Notes: generated by a model from the sequence alone, not told the origin. 64,000 nucleotides of DNA from Planctomycetota bacterium (GCA_030605475.1 JAUWIG010000024.1:48429-112428), one strand, 5' to 3'; numbered from the stretch's first letter, positions 1 through 8,743 are shown. Numbers and translations: made by a program.

Positions 1-2
1 CA

Positions 3-119
3 CGAAACAAGTATTACAAAACCGCCGCAAAATGTCAAGAAATCAATGAACTTGCCGAAATGCCGGTGTTTTTCTACAGTCTCCAACTCATATTGGCAAT
101 TATAGAAAATTTTTTGTAG
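3..119 (+). CDS. 3' end of an upstream gene (partial)
   Basis: A frame is open from the window edge to TAG at 117-119, about 38 codons. It is basic and polar at first and ends in a hydrophobic helix (MPVFFYSLQLILAIIENFL). No start codon is visible, so this would be the tail of a gene lying mostly outside the window. The family is not recognisable. It could be a chance open frame because it is short. Confidence 0.3.
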   Translation, partial: RNKYYKTAAKCQEINELAEMPVFFYSLQLILAIIENFL

Positions 120-189
120 AATAAGTTGTTAGTCCTTTAAGAAATACAAAAGACAGTAACAAACAAAAAGGAGGCATACAGTAAAGATT

Positions 190-1026
190 ATGAAACAGTT
201 CTCTATTATTCATATACCGGTTCTGTCGTTTTTCTCGAAAGCGTTGTATAGAGATGTAGGGCTGTACTGGAAAGGGGTAGCTTTTGCATATCTGCTGTTA
301 CTTCTGGCCGTCTGCTGGATACCAGCAATGATTAGATTGCACACAGGCTTTTCATATTTTGCAGACAACATAGCACCTGCTGTCGTCGAACAGGTGCCGG
401 AGATTACGATTGTCGATGGTGAAGCATCGATAGCCGAACCTCAGCCATACTACATAACGTACCCCGACAGCAATGATGTCTTGGCAATTATTGACACCAC
501 CGGGACAATCACATCGTTGAAAGATACGGATGCTATTTGCCTACTGACGAAGACCTCGATAATTAGCCGAAAAAACCCGTCTCAGACGGAGACAATCAAA
601 CTGGCGAATGTGGAAAATCTTATTTTGGATAGCGCTCGCATAACGGGATGGCTGCATACTGCCAGGAAATTTCTCGCCATAGCAATATACCCCTTCGCAC
701 TTCTGGGCTCTTACCTGTATAAAATTATTCAAGCACTCATATATGCTGCAGTAGGCCTGCTATTTGCCTTATGGTGCAAAGTAACGCTCTCATATAAGGC
801 TTTACTTCGTTTGGCAATAGTAGCCGTAACGCCATGCGTGCTGGTCAATACTGTTCTCGGCCTGGCTGGTGTTCATCTGCCGTATGCGGGGTTAATATAT
901 CTGATGGTCACACTGGGGTATCTGTTTTTCGGGGTGAAAGCGAGCTCCCAGCCGATTCCACTGCAGGAAAAAGCCAGGGTTCCAGAGGAAATTGAGAATT
1001 TAGGAAACCATTTACGTAAATTCTAA
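190..1026 (+). CDS. DUF1189-like integral membrane protein
   Basis: A 278-residue membrane protein. A short amphipathic N-terminus containing SFFSKALYRDVGLYWKG precedes a first transmembrane helix at about residues 29-46. An extracytoplasmic domain of about 110 residues follows, then three or four C-terminal membrane segments between about 160 and 250. This layout and the N-terminal sequence resemble the DUF1189 family, whose function is unknown. A strong AAGGAGG lies at 168-174 but sits 15 bases from the ATG, which is long. No closer in-frame start exists, so the ATG at 190 is kept. It stands alone and runs into the rnr/hisF scar. Confidence 0.7.
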   Translation: MKQFSIIHIPVLSFFSKALYRDVGLYWKGVAFAYLLLLLAVCWIPAMIRLHTGFSYFADNIAPAVVEQVPEITIVDGEASIAEPQPYYITYPDSNDVLAIIDTTGTITSLKDTDAICLLTKTSIISRKNPSQTETIKLANVENLILDSARITGWLHTARKFLAIAIYPFALLGSYLYKIIQALIYAAVGLLFALWCKVTLSYKALLRLAIVAVTPCVLVNTVLGLAGVHLPYAGLIYLMVTLGYLFFGVKASSQPIPLQEKARVPEEIENLGNHLRKF

Positions 1027-1033
1027 AGAATTT

Positions 1034-1382
1034 TAATTTACTTCTTTCTTTTTGACTGTCTCGACGTTTGACCTTTCCTGAGTTTTTTTGAGGTTTGCTT
1101 TATTTTTCCACGCTCATCGATATTAACTATCGCCTCGGCAGGAGAGACGTTCAATTGGCGGGCCGGAACATTGACCGAAACTATACGCACTTTTATTGCC
1201 TGGACTAAACGGACGCTGTATCCCGAACGCAGACCGACAACACACTGGGTCTTTGGACTGTATTCCCAAACGTCGGCCCCCAAATCGCCCATCTGGATAA
1301 GACCTTCAATGCCAAATTTTCGCGACTGCACGAATACACCGAAACCGGCAAGGCCGGTAACAACGCAGTCGAGTTCGTCGCC
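1034..1382 (-). pseudogene. partial duplicate of the rnr 3' end (S1 domain)
   Basis: The minus strand encodes the last ~110 residues of RNase R: the S1 domain from GDELDCVVTGLAGFGVFVQS onward and the basic tail. It ends at a stop at 1038-1040. It is a diverged copy of the 3' end of the intact rnr gene at 2190-4505. Over the last 97 residues I count 15 differences, most of them conservative, with no frameshift or internal stop. The catalytic RNB domain is absent, so it cannot be an active nuclease. The upstream edge at 1382/1383 is abrupt and joins a hisF fragment in the opposite orientation. Confidence 0.85.
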
Positions 1383-1481
1383 GACGCCGTCCTTATGGCC
1401 TCAATCACCCACTTCGGAAATTACTCTATAACAGAGATGAAACAATACCTTACAAACCGCGGAATACCTGTAAATCTATAA
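1383..1481 (+). pseudogene. 3' remnant of hisF
   Basis: The plus strand from 1383 to the TAA at 1479-1481 encodes the C-terminal ~32 residues of the imidazole glycerol phosphate synthase cyclase subunit. The conserved run of this family, ADAVLMASITHFGNYS followed by an MKQYLTNRGIPV-type ending, is plain (last beta-alpha unit of the TIM barrel). The remaining ~220 residues are missing. The sequence to the left is the inverted rnr fragment, so the gene was cut by recombination. No other his gene is in the window. Confidence 0.8.
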
Positions 1482-1518
1482 TCCAGCGGCAACCATCCCA
1501 TCACATATTTTCCAATTG

Positions 1519-1878
1519 TTAGTATCGGCGGCCGCCACCGCCGCCACCGTAACCGCCACCGCCACCGCCGCCACGACCGCCACCGCCGCCACGACCACCG
1601 CCGCCGCCGTAACCGCCTCGACCGCCACCACGGTCGGTTTTGGGGCGAGCCTCATTGACGTTAAGAGTGCGCCCTTTCAAATCCGTGTCGTTCATTTCAT
1701 CTATCGCCTTTTGTGCTTCATCCTTGGAGGGCATCTCCACAAATCCGAAACCTCTTGATTCACCCGTAAATCTGTCCTTTATGAGATTGACAGATTCGAC
1801 CTGACCAAAGGCCGCAAATGCTTGACGCAAATCATCTTCGGTTGCCTCACCAGACAGATTGCCTACATAAATATTCAT
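1519..1878 (-). CDS. RRM-domain glycine-rich RNA-binding protein
   Basis: A 119-residue protein with one RNA-recognition motif (residues 1-80) and a Gly/Arg tail. RNP-2 (MNIYVGNLS) and RNP-1 (RGFGFVEM) are intact, including the aromatic residues that stack on RNA. From about residue 84 the tail is GGGGRGG/GGYGG repeats, as in the small cold- and stress-related Rbp proteins of cyanobacteria and other bacteria. A Shine-Dalgarno AAGGAA precedes the ATG at 1878. The Gly tail is built from GGC/GGT triplets that look slippage-prone. It probably binds single-stranded RNA; specific targets cannot be inferred. Confidence 0.92.
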   Translation of the reverse strand: MNIYVGNLSGEATEDDLRQAFAAFGQVESVNLIKDRFTGESRGFGFVEMPSKDEAQKAIDEMNDTDLKGRTLNVNEARPKTDRGGGRGGYGGGGGRGGGGGRGGGGGGGYGGGGGGRRY

Positions 1879-2189
1879 TGCTTTCCTTTCTTAACCTTAA
1901 ACTGACATTTTCCATTTCGCCCCGTTAGAGGCTTACAACAAAACATTTTTTGTTTCCTCAAATCAACATATATTTATAAACCATTTCAACTTCACGCAAA
2001 TACAATGAGTCTCTAATGGAGTAAACGTTCACAAAACATAATTTTCTCTCTACGGCATCAATAATTCTACAAAAATCACCTTGAGCTATCAAGAATTTAC
2101 TTTGGGTTCTCCAATTTGGTATAACGATAACTCAATCAAACGCCTTCTATAAGCTCTATTCTAACAAATTTTATTTCCTTTGCACAACT
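1879..2189. other. intergenic region upstream of the RRM gene
   Basis: About 310 AT-rich bases between the rnr stop and the RRM start, both on the minus strand. Apart from the Shine-Dalgarno of the RRM gene I see no clear promoter, terminator or ORF. The length would allow a long 5' leader, which is common for cold-inducible RNA-binding proteins, but this is inference only. Confidence 0.4.
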
Positions 2190-4505
2190 TTATCTGGGAA
2201 ATTCGGGTTTAATTTGCTTTTTTCTTCTTGACCGTCTCGACGTTTGACCTTTCCTGAATTTTTTTGAGGTTTGCTTTGTTTTTCCACGCTCATCGACATT
2301 AACTATCGCCTCAGCAGGAGAAACGTTCAACTGACGGGCGGGGATATTTACTGAAACTATACGCACTTTTATTGCCTGGCCCAAATGAATACTATGTCCG
2401 CTACGTTGACCGACAACACACTGGGTCTTTGGACTGTATTTCCAAGCGTCGGCCCCCAAATCGCCAATCCGGATAAGACCTTCAATGCCAAATTTTCGCG
2501 ACTGCACGAATACACCAAAACCGGCAAGGCCGGTAACAACACAATCAAGTTCATCGCCAATACGGTTGCTCAACATTTGAAGCATCAGCACAGTCGTCAG
2601 CTCTCTTTCAGCGTCCTCAGCCCGCTGCTCGGTAAAGGTGATGTGTTTGCCAATCTCAGTCAAGTCCGGTTCTTTTGTCATTCTGAGCGCCAGCGAAGAA
2701 TCTGGCTGGCGAAGAAGAGATTCTTCACTCCGCTGCGCGGAGCCTGTCCTCGAGCGAAGCGAAGAGTTCAGAATGACAGGACGCTGTTGCAGATAACATT
2801 CTAAAATGCGATGAACAAGTAAGTCCGCATACCGACGTATCGGGCTGGTAAAATGACAATAGTGAGTCGAGGCCAGCGCGAAATGCCCAATTTGCAGCGG
2901 TGAATACTGGGCCTTCTCGAAACTTCGCAAAACAACCAAATTTATTGCCAGCGAACAATCGGTACCCTTAACGGAAGCTAACAAATCTTGTATCGCGGCA
3001 CGGTCCGGAGTCCGCGGCAAACTAAGACCCAACGACCTTACAAGCTTTGAGAGATTTTTCATACTCAAACTATCCGGCTCCGGATGAATCCGGCGCATAA
3101 ATGAAACATTGAGTCTGTCCAGAAGCGAAGCGACCGCCTCATTGGACTCGACCATAAACATCTCGATTATCGTATGCGGATAGCTGTCGTCAGCGGGACA
3201 GGCGCCTACAACCCTTCCCGATTTATCCATTATCAATTTCGTCTCCGGCAAATCCAGATGGAGCATTCCGTTCTCCGCTCGTCGTCTTTCAATAGCCCGG
3301 CTAAGCCGCTCCATATTTCTCAGCAGCTCAACAACCTCAGGTTTAATTCCTTTAGTGCGGCCTTTCAAAGCCTTGTCGGCCTGCTGATAGGTCAAACGCT
3401 GCGTCGAACACATAACACTATTGGCAAAATTACGGGACAAAACACTACCGTTGTCATCGTAAGTTAAATACACGCTTTTAACAAACCTCCTCTGGCCGGG
3501 CTGGAGGCTGCATATGCCGTTACTTAAAACCCCCGGCAGCATTGGAATAGTTTTGCCCGGAAGATATACGCTGTTTCCGCGAATTCCCGCCTCGGTATCC
3601 AGCGGCGAATCAGGCGATACGAAACTACTGACATCGGCAATGTGAACTCCCAGCACCCACCTGCCATCCGTGTCCTTCTCCAGGCTTATCGCATCGTCAA
3701 AATCTTTTGCGTCCGGCGGGTCAATCGTAACAATTACTTTCTCCGTTATGTCATCTCGCCTGCCGGACTGGTCGGGATTAAATTCAGTAGCAACCTGCCG
3801 GGCTTGCTCTATACAATTGTCTCTAAATTCGCTCGGCAGATGATACTGGCGAATTATTGACCTTATCTCACCTTCATATTGCCCTGCCCTGCCGAGCACC
3901 TCGATAATTACACCGCGAGCCAGATATCTTTCTGTCGGCCAGGTTAGTATCTCAACCACAACTTTATCCTTCTCTCTGGCGTTTTTGGCACTTACATCGT
4001 CAACACCAATTGGCTCCGTAAATCCTGTCCCGTCCGGCTGAACAAGCCATCCCTCTTCTCTTTTTAACAAAGTTCCAACGAACCTGTTTTGTGCCCGTTC
4101 AAGGATTTCAATCACCTTGCCGCTGCAGCGCATCTGCCCGGCACGCTTGCCTCTTTTTACAACTTTAGCCGCAACGATATCACCGGTCATCGCTTCGGCT
4201 GTTGCGTTCGGCGGTATAAACAAATCGCCGTGTGAGCTGGGCTCAAGAGGTATTACAAAGCCGAATCCCTTCGGGTTTGCCCTGAACGTTCCTATGACTC
4301 GGCCGGACAACGATGGCAAACTAACCACGCTCCTTTCGCCAATCACCACCTGACCGGCCCGGCGAAGCTCTTCAAATGCCGATTTAAACTGTGGATAATC
4401 TTCTGAGCTTACGCCGAGCGCCTTGGCCAATGGCGCCAGCTTCAACGGCGTATAATCCGCGTGCTTCAAAAATTTAATTATTTTTCTCTTGAAAATTTCA
4501 GGCAT
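2190..4505 (-). CDS. rnr: Ribonuclease R (3'-5' exoribonuclease)
   Basis: An RNase II/R family exonuclease of 771 residues that degrades structured RNA processively. Visible in order are an N-terminal winged-helix-like region, cold-shock OB folds (GFGFVIP), the RNB catalytic domain with the Mg-binding aspartates in IDPPDAKDFDDAIS, the C-terminal S1 domain, and a Lys/Arg tail typical of RNase R. The start chosen is the ATG at 4505, preceded by an AGGTTGG-like site; a TTG at 4538 would add 11 residues. Between the end of RNB (HRILECYL) and the TEIGKHITFTE segment there is an extra ~34-residue insert made entirely of a palindromic repeat (2676-2778), which keeps the frame. The stop is followed by the RRM gene leader. 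Confidence 0.95.
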   Translation of the reverse strand: MPEIFKRKIIKFLKHADYTPLKLAPLAKALGVSSEDYPQFKSAFEELRRAGQVVIGERSVVSLPSLSGRVIGTFRANPKGFGFVIPLEPSSHGDLFIPPNATAEAMTGDIVAAKVVKRGKRAGQMRCSGKVIEILERAQNRFVGTLLKREEGWLVQPDGTGFTEPIGVDDVSAKNAREKDKVVVEILTWPTERYLARGVIIEVLGRAGQYEGEIRSIIRQYHLPSEFRDNCIEQARQVATEFNPDQSGRRDDITEKVIVTIDPPDAKDFDDAISLEKDTDGRWVLGVHIADVSSFVSPDSPLDTEAGIRGNSVYLPGKTIPMLPGVLSNGICSLQPGQRRFVKSVYLTYDDNGSVLSRNFANSVMCSTQRLTYQQADKALKGRTKGIKPEVVELLRNMERLSRAIERRRAENGMLHLDLPETKLIMDKSGRVVGACPADDSYPHTIIEMFMVESNEAVASLLDRLNVSFMRRIHPEPDSLSMKNLSKLVRSLGLSLPRTPDRAAIQDLLASVKGTDCSLAINLVVLRSFEKAQYSPLQIGHFALASTHYCHFTSPIRRYADLLVHRILECYLQQRPVILNSSLRSRTGSAQRSEESLLRQPDSSLALRMTKEPDLTEIGKHITFTEQRAEDAERELTTVLMLQMLSNRIGDELDCVVTGLAGFGVFVQSRKFGIEGLIRIGDLGADAWKYSPKTQCVVGQRSGHSIHLGQAIKVRIVSVNIPARQLNVSPAEAIVNVDERGKTKQTSKKFRKGQTSRRSRRKKQIKPEFPR
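2676..2778. repeat. palindromic repeat element inside rnr
   Basis: A 103-bp element bounded by perfect 11-bp inverted ends TGTCATTCTGA (2676-2686) and TCAGAATGACA (2768-2778). The interior contains further GCGAAG/AAGAATCT palindromic words. It resembles mobile intergenic palindromes of the 'cattctgagcg...gaatgaca' type. Here it lies inside the rnr reading frame and is translated as a Ser/Arg-rich linker between the RNB and S1 domains. Confidence 0.85.
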
Positions 4506-4664
4506 TTGACCAACCTGCAAAAAACAAAAATCGCCCAATCGACTTTCACATCGACCGGACGATGTGTTTATCTAAAATTAAACCAAAGATTCTTCCGAGC
4601 ACAAACATTTATCAAGGCCGCCGCGGTTCGGTCTTCATCACGTATTCCGTATGCAACCGCGATG

Positions 4665-4940
4665 TTAACCCTTCTTTGCTTTAAGACTGTTGAGTTTCTT
4701 GGCAAGACGAGATTTCTTTCGTGAAGCGGTTTTTTTGTGCATTGTGCTGGCGGCAGCGGTTTCATCCAGTTTCCGGACAGCAAGCCGGTATTGTTCACTC
4801 GCTGCTTCAACATCGCCGCTGCTCAATGCCGACTCAAAATGCTTAATTTGTGTCTTTATCTGACTCTTTCGTGCACGATTAATCGCCCTTCTTTTGGCGT
4901 TCTGTCTTACTCTCTTTTTTGCCGATAACGAATGTGCCAC
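4665..4940 (-). CDS. rpsT: 30S ribosomal protein S20
   Basis: A 91-residue, strongly basic protein with the S20 N-terminus (AHSLSAKKRVRQN) and the three-helix pattern rich in Lys and Arg. It binds 16S rRNA early in 30S assembly. The start is GTG at 4940 with GGAG six bases upstream. A non-ATG start is common for rpsT and is linked to autoregulation in E. coli. It is followed on the same strand by rnr after about 160 bases. Confidence 0.96.
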   Translation of the reverse strand: MAHSLSAKKRVRQNAKRRAINRARKSQIKTQIKHFESALSSGDVEAASEQYRLAVRKLDETAAASTMHKKTASRKKSRLAKKLNSLKAKKG

Positions 4941-4991
4941 TGAAATCTCCTAAAAACCATCATTACTTCATTTACAAATACTAATAAACAC

Positions 4992-6437
4992 TCACTGAGA
5001 GGTTGGTTCGGCTGGCTTGTCTTGGAGCCCCTCAACGCCCTCTTTTGCGCCTGGGGTCCCTCGCAATTTATCTACTCGCTGGTGGACATCTTTGTATGCA
5101 AAATCAAGCTGAGCAATCTTGCGATAAATCTCCAGCGCCTTTTCAATCTTACCCTGCTCTTCATAAGAGCGGGCCAGATTGTACCGCAATTCTTTGGCGA
5201 TACTATCATCTTCTATCCTGTATGAATCTATCGCCCTGGTAAAAATGTCGATCGCATCTGCAAACCAGCCCTTCAGAAAAAAACACAAGCCTGTTTTATC
5301 CATCGCTGAAATCTTATGTCGCGGGTCCTTCTGGGCCTCCTGGAACAGAGGTATCGCATCATTATACTGCTTGTTCTGGAGCAGGCAAATACCATATTCG
5401 TACTTGGCTCGCAAGTCAGTCGGATAATTCTCTACACAGAGACAATAATGTTCCAATTCAACACCGTATAATTGCGCCGCCAATTCCGCGGCCCCGGTCT
5501 TGGCCTCCGCATCATCGGGCTCGGCCTCAAGAGCAGCTTCCGCCTCTCTTATTTTGCGCCTTAGTTGTTTTATTCTTATCCGCCCTGCCTGCCGCTCAAA
5601 GCTAAAATCGCTCCTCGTTTTATACGCATTTTCCAAGAGCTCTATCGCCTCACTCTCGGCTTCGTCATTCTGCAAATCAGATAAAGCATTGGCTAAATTA
5701 AATATATTCACGGGCAGATTCGGCTCGGCAGCCAGTGCTTTTCTGGCTTCTTCGACTGCAGTGATGCGGTAATCCTCGGTCTTAATAACGCTTTCCTGAG
5801 CTTGAAGCTTCTCCTGGACCTGGCGGTCCTTGATAGAGTGCCTGAAATCACCCTCCTGGTCATACCCGCCTCTGGCAACTGTAAGTTCGGCTGACAGTCT
5901 TTGGTACTCGTCCTCTAATGCCCCGTCCTCAGGCCTAAGCTCGGCAGCAAACTGGCTCACAACAACCGCCCTTTCTAACTGCTCTACGGCTAAATACGAA
6001 TCTTTTAACAGGATATATGTTTGTAAAGACGGTTTTGGAAGAGCACTATTTGCCTGGAACAGCCAATCGGCAATCCATCTGGCCGTCTTCTTATAACCGC
6101 CCGACGCCGCAGCCTTTAGCATCGCCTCAGCATACGGCAAATGGCCGGGGTCCTTTGCGAAAAGGTACTCGGCACCGAGCATCTGCTCAAGAGCCGTTTT
6201 AGCTCGCAGCAGCTTTACTCTTTCCATCATCGAGGACTTCTTGCCGCCTTTTGCCCGACGCAGAAGCGCCAATTCATGAAGCTCTATATGTCCTTGCTGC
6301 ACCGCATCAGGGGCGCAGCGAAGACCCTCAAGGTACATATCGATAGCGTAATCGAAATTGTTTGTCGCAGCTACTTTTCGGGCTCTCTCAAAAAAAACCC
6401 CAGCCTTAGCAAACTCTCCAATATCTTTCTCTGCCAT
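4992..6437 (-). CDS. TPR-repeat protein
   Basis: A 481-residue protein without signal peptide or membrane helix. It is built mainly of helical repeats, several matching tetratricopeptide spacing (AKYEYGICLLQNKQYNDAIPLFQEA; ELRYNLARSYEEQGKIEKALEIYRKIAQ). The central part (about 190-330) is highly charged and probably coiled. TPR proteins act as protein-protein scaffolds; the partner is unknown. It lies directly upstream of rpsT on the same strand (about 50 bases). The C-terminal 20 residues are low complexity. A widespread planctomycete TPR family is likely, but no function can be named. Confidence 0.8.
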   Translation of the reverse strand: MAEKDIGEFAKAGVFFERARKVAATNNFDYAIDMYLEGLRCAPDAVQQGHIELHELALLRRAKGGKKSSMMERVKLLRAKTALEQMLGAEYLFAKDPGHLPYAEAMLKAAASGGYKKTARWIADWLFQANSALPKPSLQTYILLKDSYLAVEQLERAVVVSQFAAELRPEDGALEDEYQRLSAELTVARGGYDQEGDFRHSIKDRQVQEKLQAQESVIKTEDYRITAVEEARKALAAEPNLPVNIFNLANALSDLQNDEAESEAIELLENAYKTRSDFSFERQAGRIRIKQLRRKIREAEAALEAEPDDAEAKTGAAELAAQLYGVELEHYCLCVENYPTDLRAKYEYGICLLQNKQYNDAIPLFQEAQKDPRHKISAMDKTGLCFFLKGWFADAIDIFTRAIDSYRIEDDSIAKELRYNLARSYEEQGKIEKALEIYRKIAQLDFAYKDVHQRVDKLRGTPGAKEGVEGLQDKPAEPTSQ

Positions 6438-6596
6438 AAATTTTAACCGATTCCCTTTTCTCAGGCCTCTTTAACCTCTCTATCGTAATCTTGAGCCGAA
6501 ATTTGTCAACAAATAAATACTTGTATAAAAAGTGAGCCTGTGCTATATTTGCAAATCGCGGTACGAACCACGAAATATGAAGTACGAGATGCGAAA

Positions 6597-7907
6597 ATGA
6601 TAACAGCTCTTGAACAGTATGACCCCCAGATTTACGAGCTTATAAGACAGGAAAAGGCACGCCAGAGCGGCTCAATTCGCCTTATACCCTCCGAAAACTA
6701 CGTATCCAGAGCCGTAATGGAAGCCAGTGGAAGCTGCCTTACAAACAAATACTCGGAAGGTTATCCCGGCAGGAGATACTATGAAGGCCAACAGGTAACT
6801 GACCTCATCGAAAAAATGGCTCAGCAGCGAGCCAAAAAGTTATTCAAAGCAGACCACGCAAACGTCCAGCCATATTCCGGCTCTGTGGCAAATTGGGCCG
6901 CATACCTGGCACTCGCCAAACAAGGTGATACGATTATGGGCCTGTCCCTTCCACACGGCGGACACCTCACACACGGCTGGAAAGTCAGCGTAACAAGCAA
7001 AATATTTAAGTCCGTCCAATATACAGTCAGGCCGGATACCGGCAGATTGGACTATAACCAGATTGAAGAGCTTGCAAAAAAGCACAAACCAAAAATCATC
7101 ATCTCCGGCGCCACGGCATATCCCAGAGAAATCGATTTTGAAATCTTCGGCCGGATAGCCAAAGACGTGGGGGCATACCACCTCAGCGATATAGCCCACA
7201 TTGCCGGCCTTGTCGTAGCCGGCATACACAAAAGCCCTGTACCTTATTCCGACATTGTATCAACTACAACACACAAGACACTGCGAGGTCCTCGCGGCGG
7301 AATGCTGCTATGCAAAGCCGAACACGCCGAAAACGTGGACAAAGCCGTCTTCCCGGGACTCCAGGGCGGACCGCATATGCACACACTGACCGCCGTCGCC
7401 GTGGCACTGGCTGAGGCCGATACGCCGGAGTTTATCGCTTATGCAAAGCAGATAGTCAAAAATGCAAAAGCCCTCGCTGAAAAGCTGCTCGAATACGGAT
7501 TCAACCTGTCCTCCGGCGGGACAGACAACCATTTAATCCTAATCGATTTGCGAAATAAAAAAGTACCCGGTAAGAAGCTGTCCAAGGCGCTGGACAGAGC
7601 AAGAATCGTTACCAATTATAATACCACACCTTTAGACCCGGCCCACCCGGCCAACCCGACCGGCCTGCGTATAGGTACGCCAGCGATTACTACACGAGGA
7701 ATGAAAGAAGAGCATGCTGAGCAAATTGCCTCACTTATAAACAAAGTTGTTGAAAACGTTAACAATGAGTCGGCAATTGAGGAAGTGGGAAAGGAAGTTC
7801 TGCTCTTATCCTCACAATTTCCTGTGCCGGAGCACTTTATCATACCGAACAAGAATAATCCGGGTACGCCGCACACCTCAGACACCCTAACACCATGGCT
7901 ATTCTAA
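6597..7907 (+). CDS. glyA: Serine hydroxymethyltransferase
   Basis: A PLP-dependent enzyme of 436 residues, the normal length. It interconverts serine and glycine while making 5,10-methylene-tetrahydrofolate. The PLP lysine lies in STTTHKTLRGPRGG. Other hallmarks are IPSENYVS near the N-terminus, the GRRYYEG loop and HLSDIAHIAGLV. The ATG at 6597 is chosen on family length; an upstream ATG at 6540 would add 19 residues coded by a degenerate 'acgaaatatgaagtacgag' repeat found in other spacers. No good Shine-Dalgarno is visible because that repeat occupies the site. A NUDIX gene follows 15 bases downstream and is probably cotranscribed. Confidence 0.95.
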   Translation: MITALEQYDPQIYELIRQEKARQSGSIRLIPSENYVSRAVMEASGSCLTNKYSEGYPGRRYYEGQQVTDLIEKMAQQRAKKLFKADHANVQPYSGSVANWAAYLALAKQGDTIMGLSLPHGGHLTHGWKVSVTSKIFKSVQYTVRPDTGRLDYNQIEELAKKHKPKIIISGATAYPREIDFEIFGRIAKDVGAYHLSDIAHIAGLVVAGIHKSPVPYSDIVSTTTHKTLRGPRGGMLLCKAEHAENVDKAVFPGLQGGPHMHTLTAVAVALAEADTPEFIAYAKQIVKNAKALAEKLLEYGFNLSSGGTDNHLILIDLRNKKVPGKKLSKALDRARIVTNYNTTPLDPAHPANPTGLRIGTPAITTRGMKEEHAEQIASLINKVVENVNNESAIEEVGKEVLLLSSQFPVPEHFIIPNKNNPGTPHTSDTLTPWLF

Positions 7908-7922
7908 GGCCGGGAACTCAAC

Positions 7923-8549
7923 ATGGCCCAGCAAGAACAGGTACTCGTTGTCGAGCGAAAAGTCCTTGAGCAGGTAGGAATGTTTAATGGACTCGAATTT
8001 GACGTAGAGCGCTATCTGTGCAAGCTGTTCGCTCCGGGCATTCCCTGCTTTCTCCCTCGGTCGCAAGCCGAAGCCGACCCCGCTTATAAGCAGCTCATTC
8101 CCTACGTAATAATGAGTTACGACGGCAAGTACCTCACTTACGTCCGAGGAAGGCGCGCCGGAGAGACTCGGCTGGTTGGACTCAGGTCAATCGGCATTGG
8201 AGGCCATATAAACCCAGGCGATGACCTGCCCTTGTTCAATGATAACTTTTATGAAGCCTACCTCACCGCCGTTGAACGCGAAGTAGCGGAGGAAGTTTCA
8301 GTAGAAACGAGCCACACTGACAGCATTGTCGCCCTGCTCAACGACGATTCCAACGAGGTCGGCAGTGTCCATCTCGGAGTCGTGCACCACTGGATTCTCG
8401 ATGCCCCAAAGGTCAGCAGGCGAGAGCAGATGATTACCCAGATGGCCTTTATGGCCCCTGCCGAATTGCAGCAGGTCCGCGATACTATGGAGACCTGGTC
8501 GCAATTGTGCCTTGACAAACTCGCCGAGTTTACCCCGCCTGCCACGTGA
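7923..8549 (+). CDS. NUDIX-family (COG4112-like) predicted phosphoesterase
   Basis: A 208-residue cytosolic protein with a NUDIX signature: GGHINPGDD, then a stretched spacer, then AVEREVAEEVSVE carrying the metal-binding glutamates. The gap between the Gly and the REVAEE helix is longer than in the classical 23-residue box, as in the predicted MutT-like phosphoesterases of COG4112. The substrate is unknown. It lies 15 bases after glyA and probably shares its transcript. Its stop codon lies inside the first of several GTGAGATA-type motifs. Confidence 0.8.
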   Translation: MAQQEQVLVVERKVLEQVGMFNGLEFDVERYLCKLFAPGIPCFLPRSQAEADPAYKQLIPYVIMSYDGKYLTYVRGRRAGETRLVGLRSIGIGGHINPGDDLPLFNDNFYEAYLTAVEREVAEEVSVETSHTDSIVALLNDDSNEVGSVHLGVVHHWILDAPKVSRREQMITQMAFMAPAELQQVRDTMETWSQLCLDKLAEFTPPAT

Positions 8550-8640
8550 GATGTGTTTACCACGTGGGATATCTTTTTTCTTATCCCACTGTGGCCGTTT
8601 ACTATCTCACCGGGGTGAGATAGCAAATGCTTATCTCATC
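8542..8640. promoter_or_regulatory. cluster of GTGAGATA-type motifs with a perfect palindrome
   Basis: Five related words occur in 100 bases: CACGTGAGAT (8542), CACGTGGGATA (8560), the reverse form TTATCCCACT (8581), the perfect 10+10 palindrome CTATCTCACC-GG-GGTGAGATAG (8602-8623), and TTATCTCATC (8631). They lie between the NUDIX gene and the AsmA-like gene, about 120 bases before a promoter-like sequence. This could be a multi-site operator; a repeat remnant is the alternative. Confidence 0.45.
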
Positions 8641-8743
8641 GGGTACGACAAGCCACGAATTTGGTCGCCGGAAATTGCCGGTTTGGATATTGCGTTGAAA
8701 ACGATTTTTCTCAGCGCTTTTCTAAATTCGGCTTATCTTTTCC

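Noticed and set aside
1516..1758. Plus-strand Ala/Thr-rich ORF
   Set aside because: It is the complement of the glycine-repeat tail of the RRM gene; composition follows the GGC repeats.
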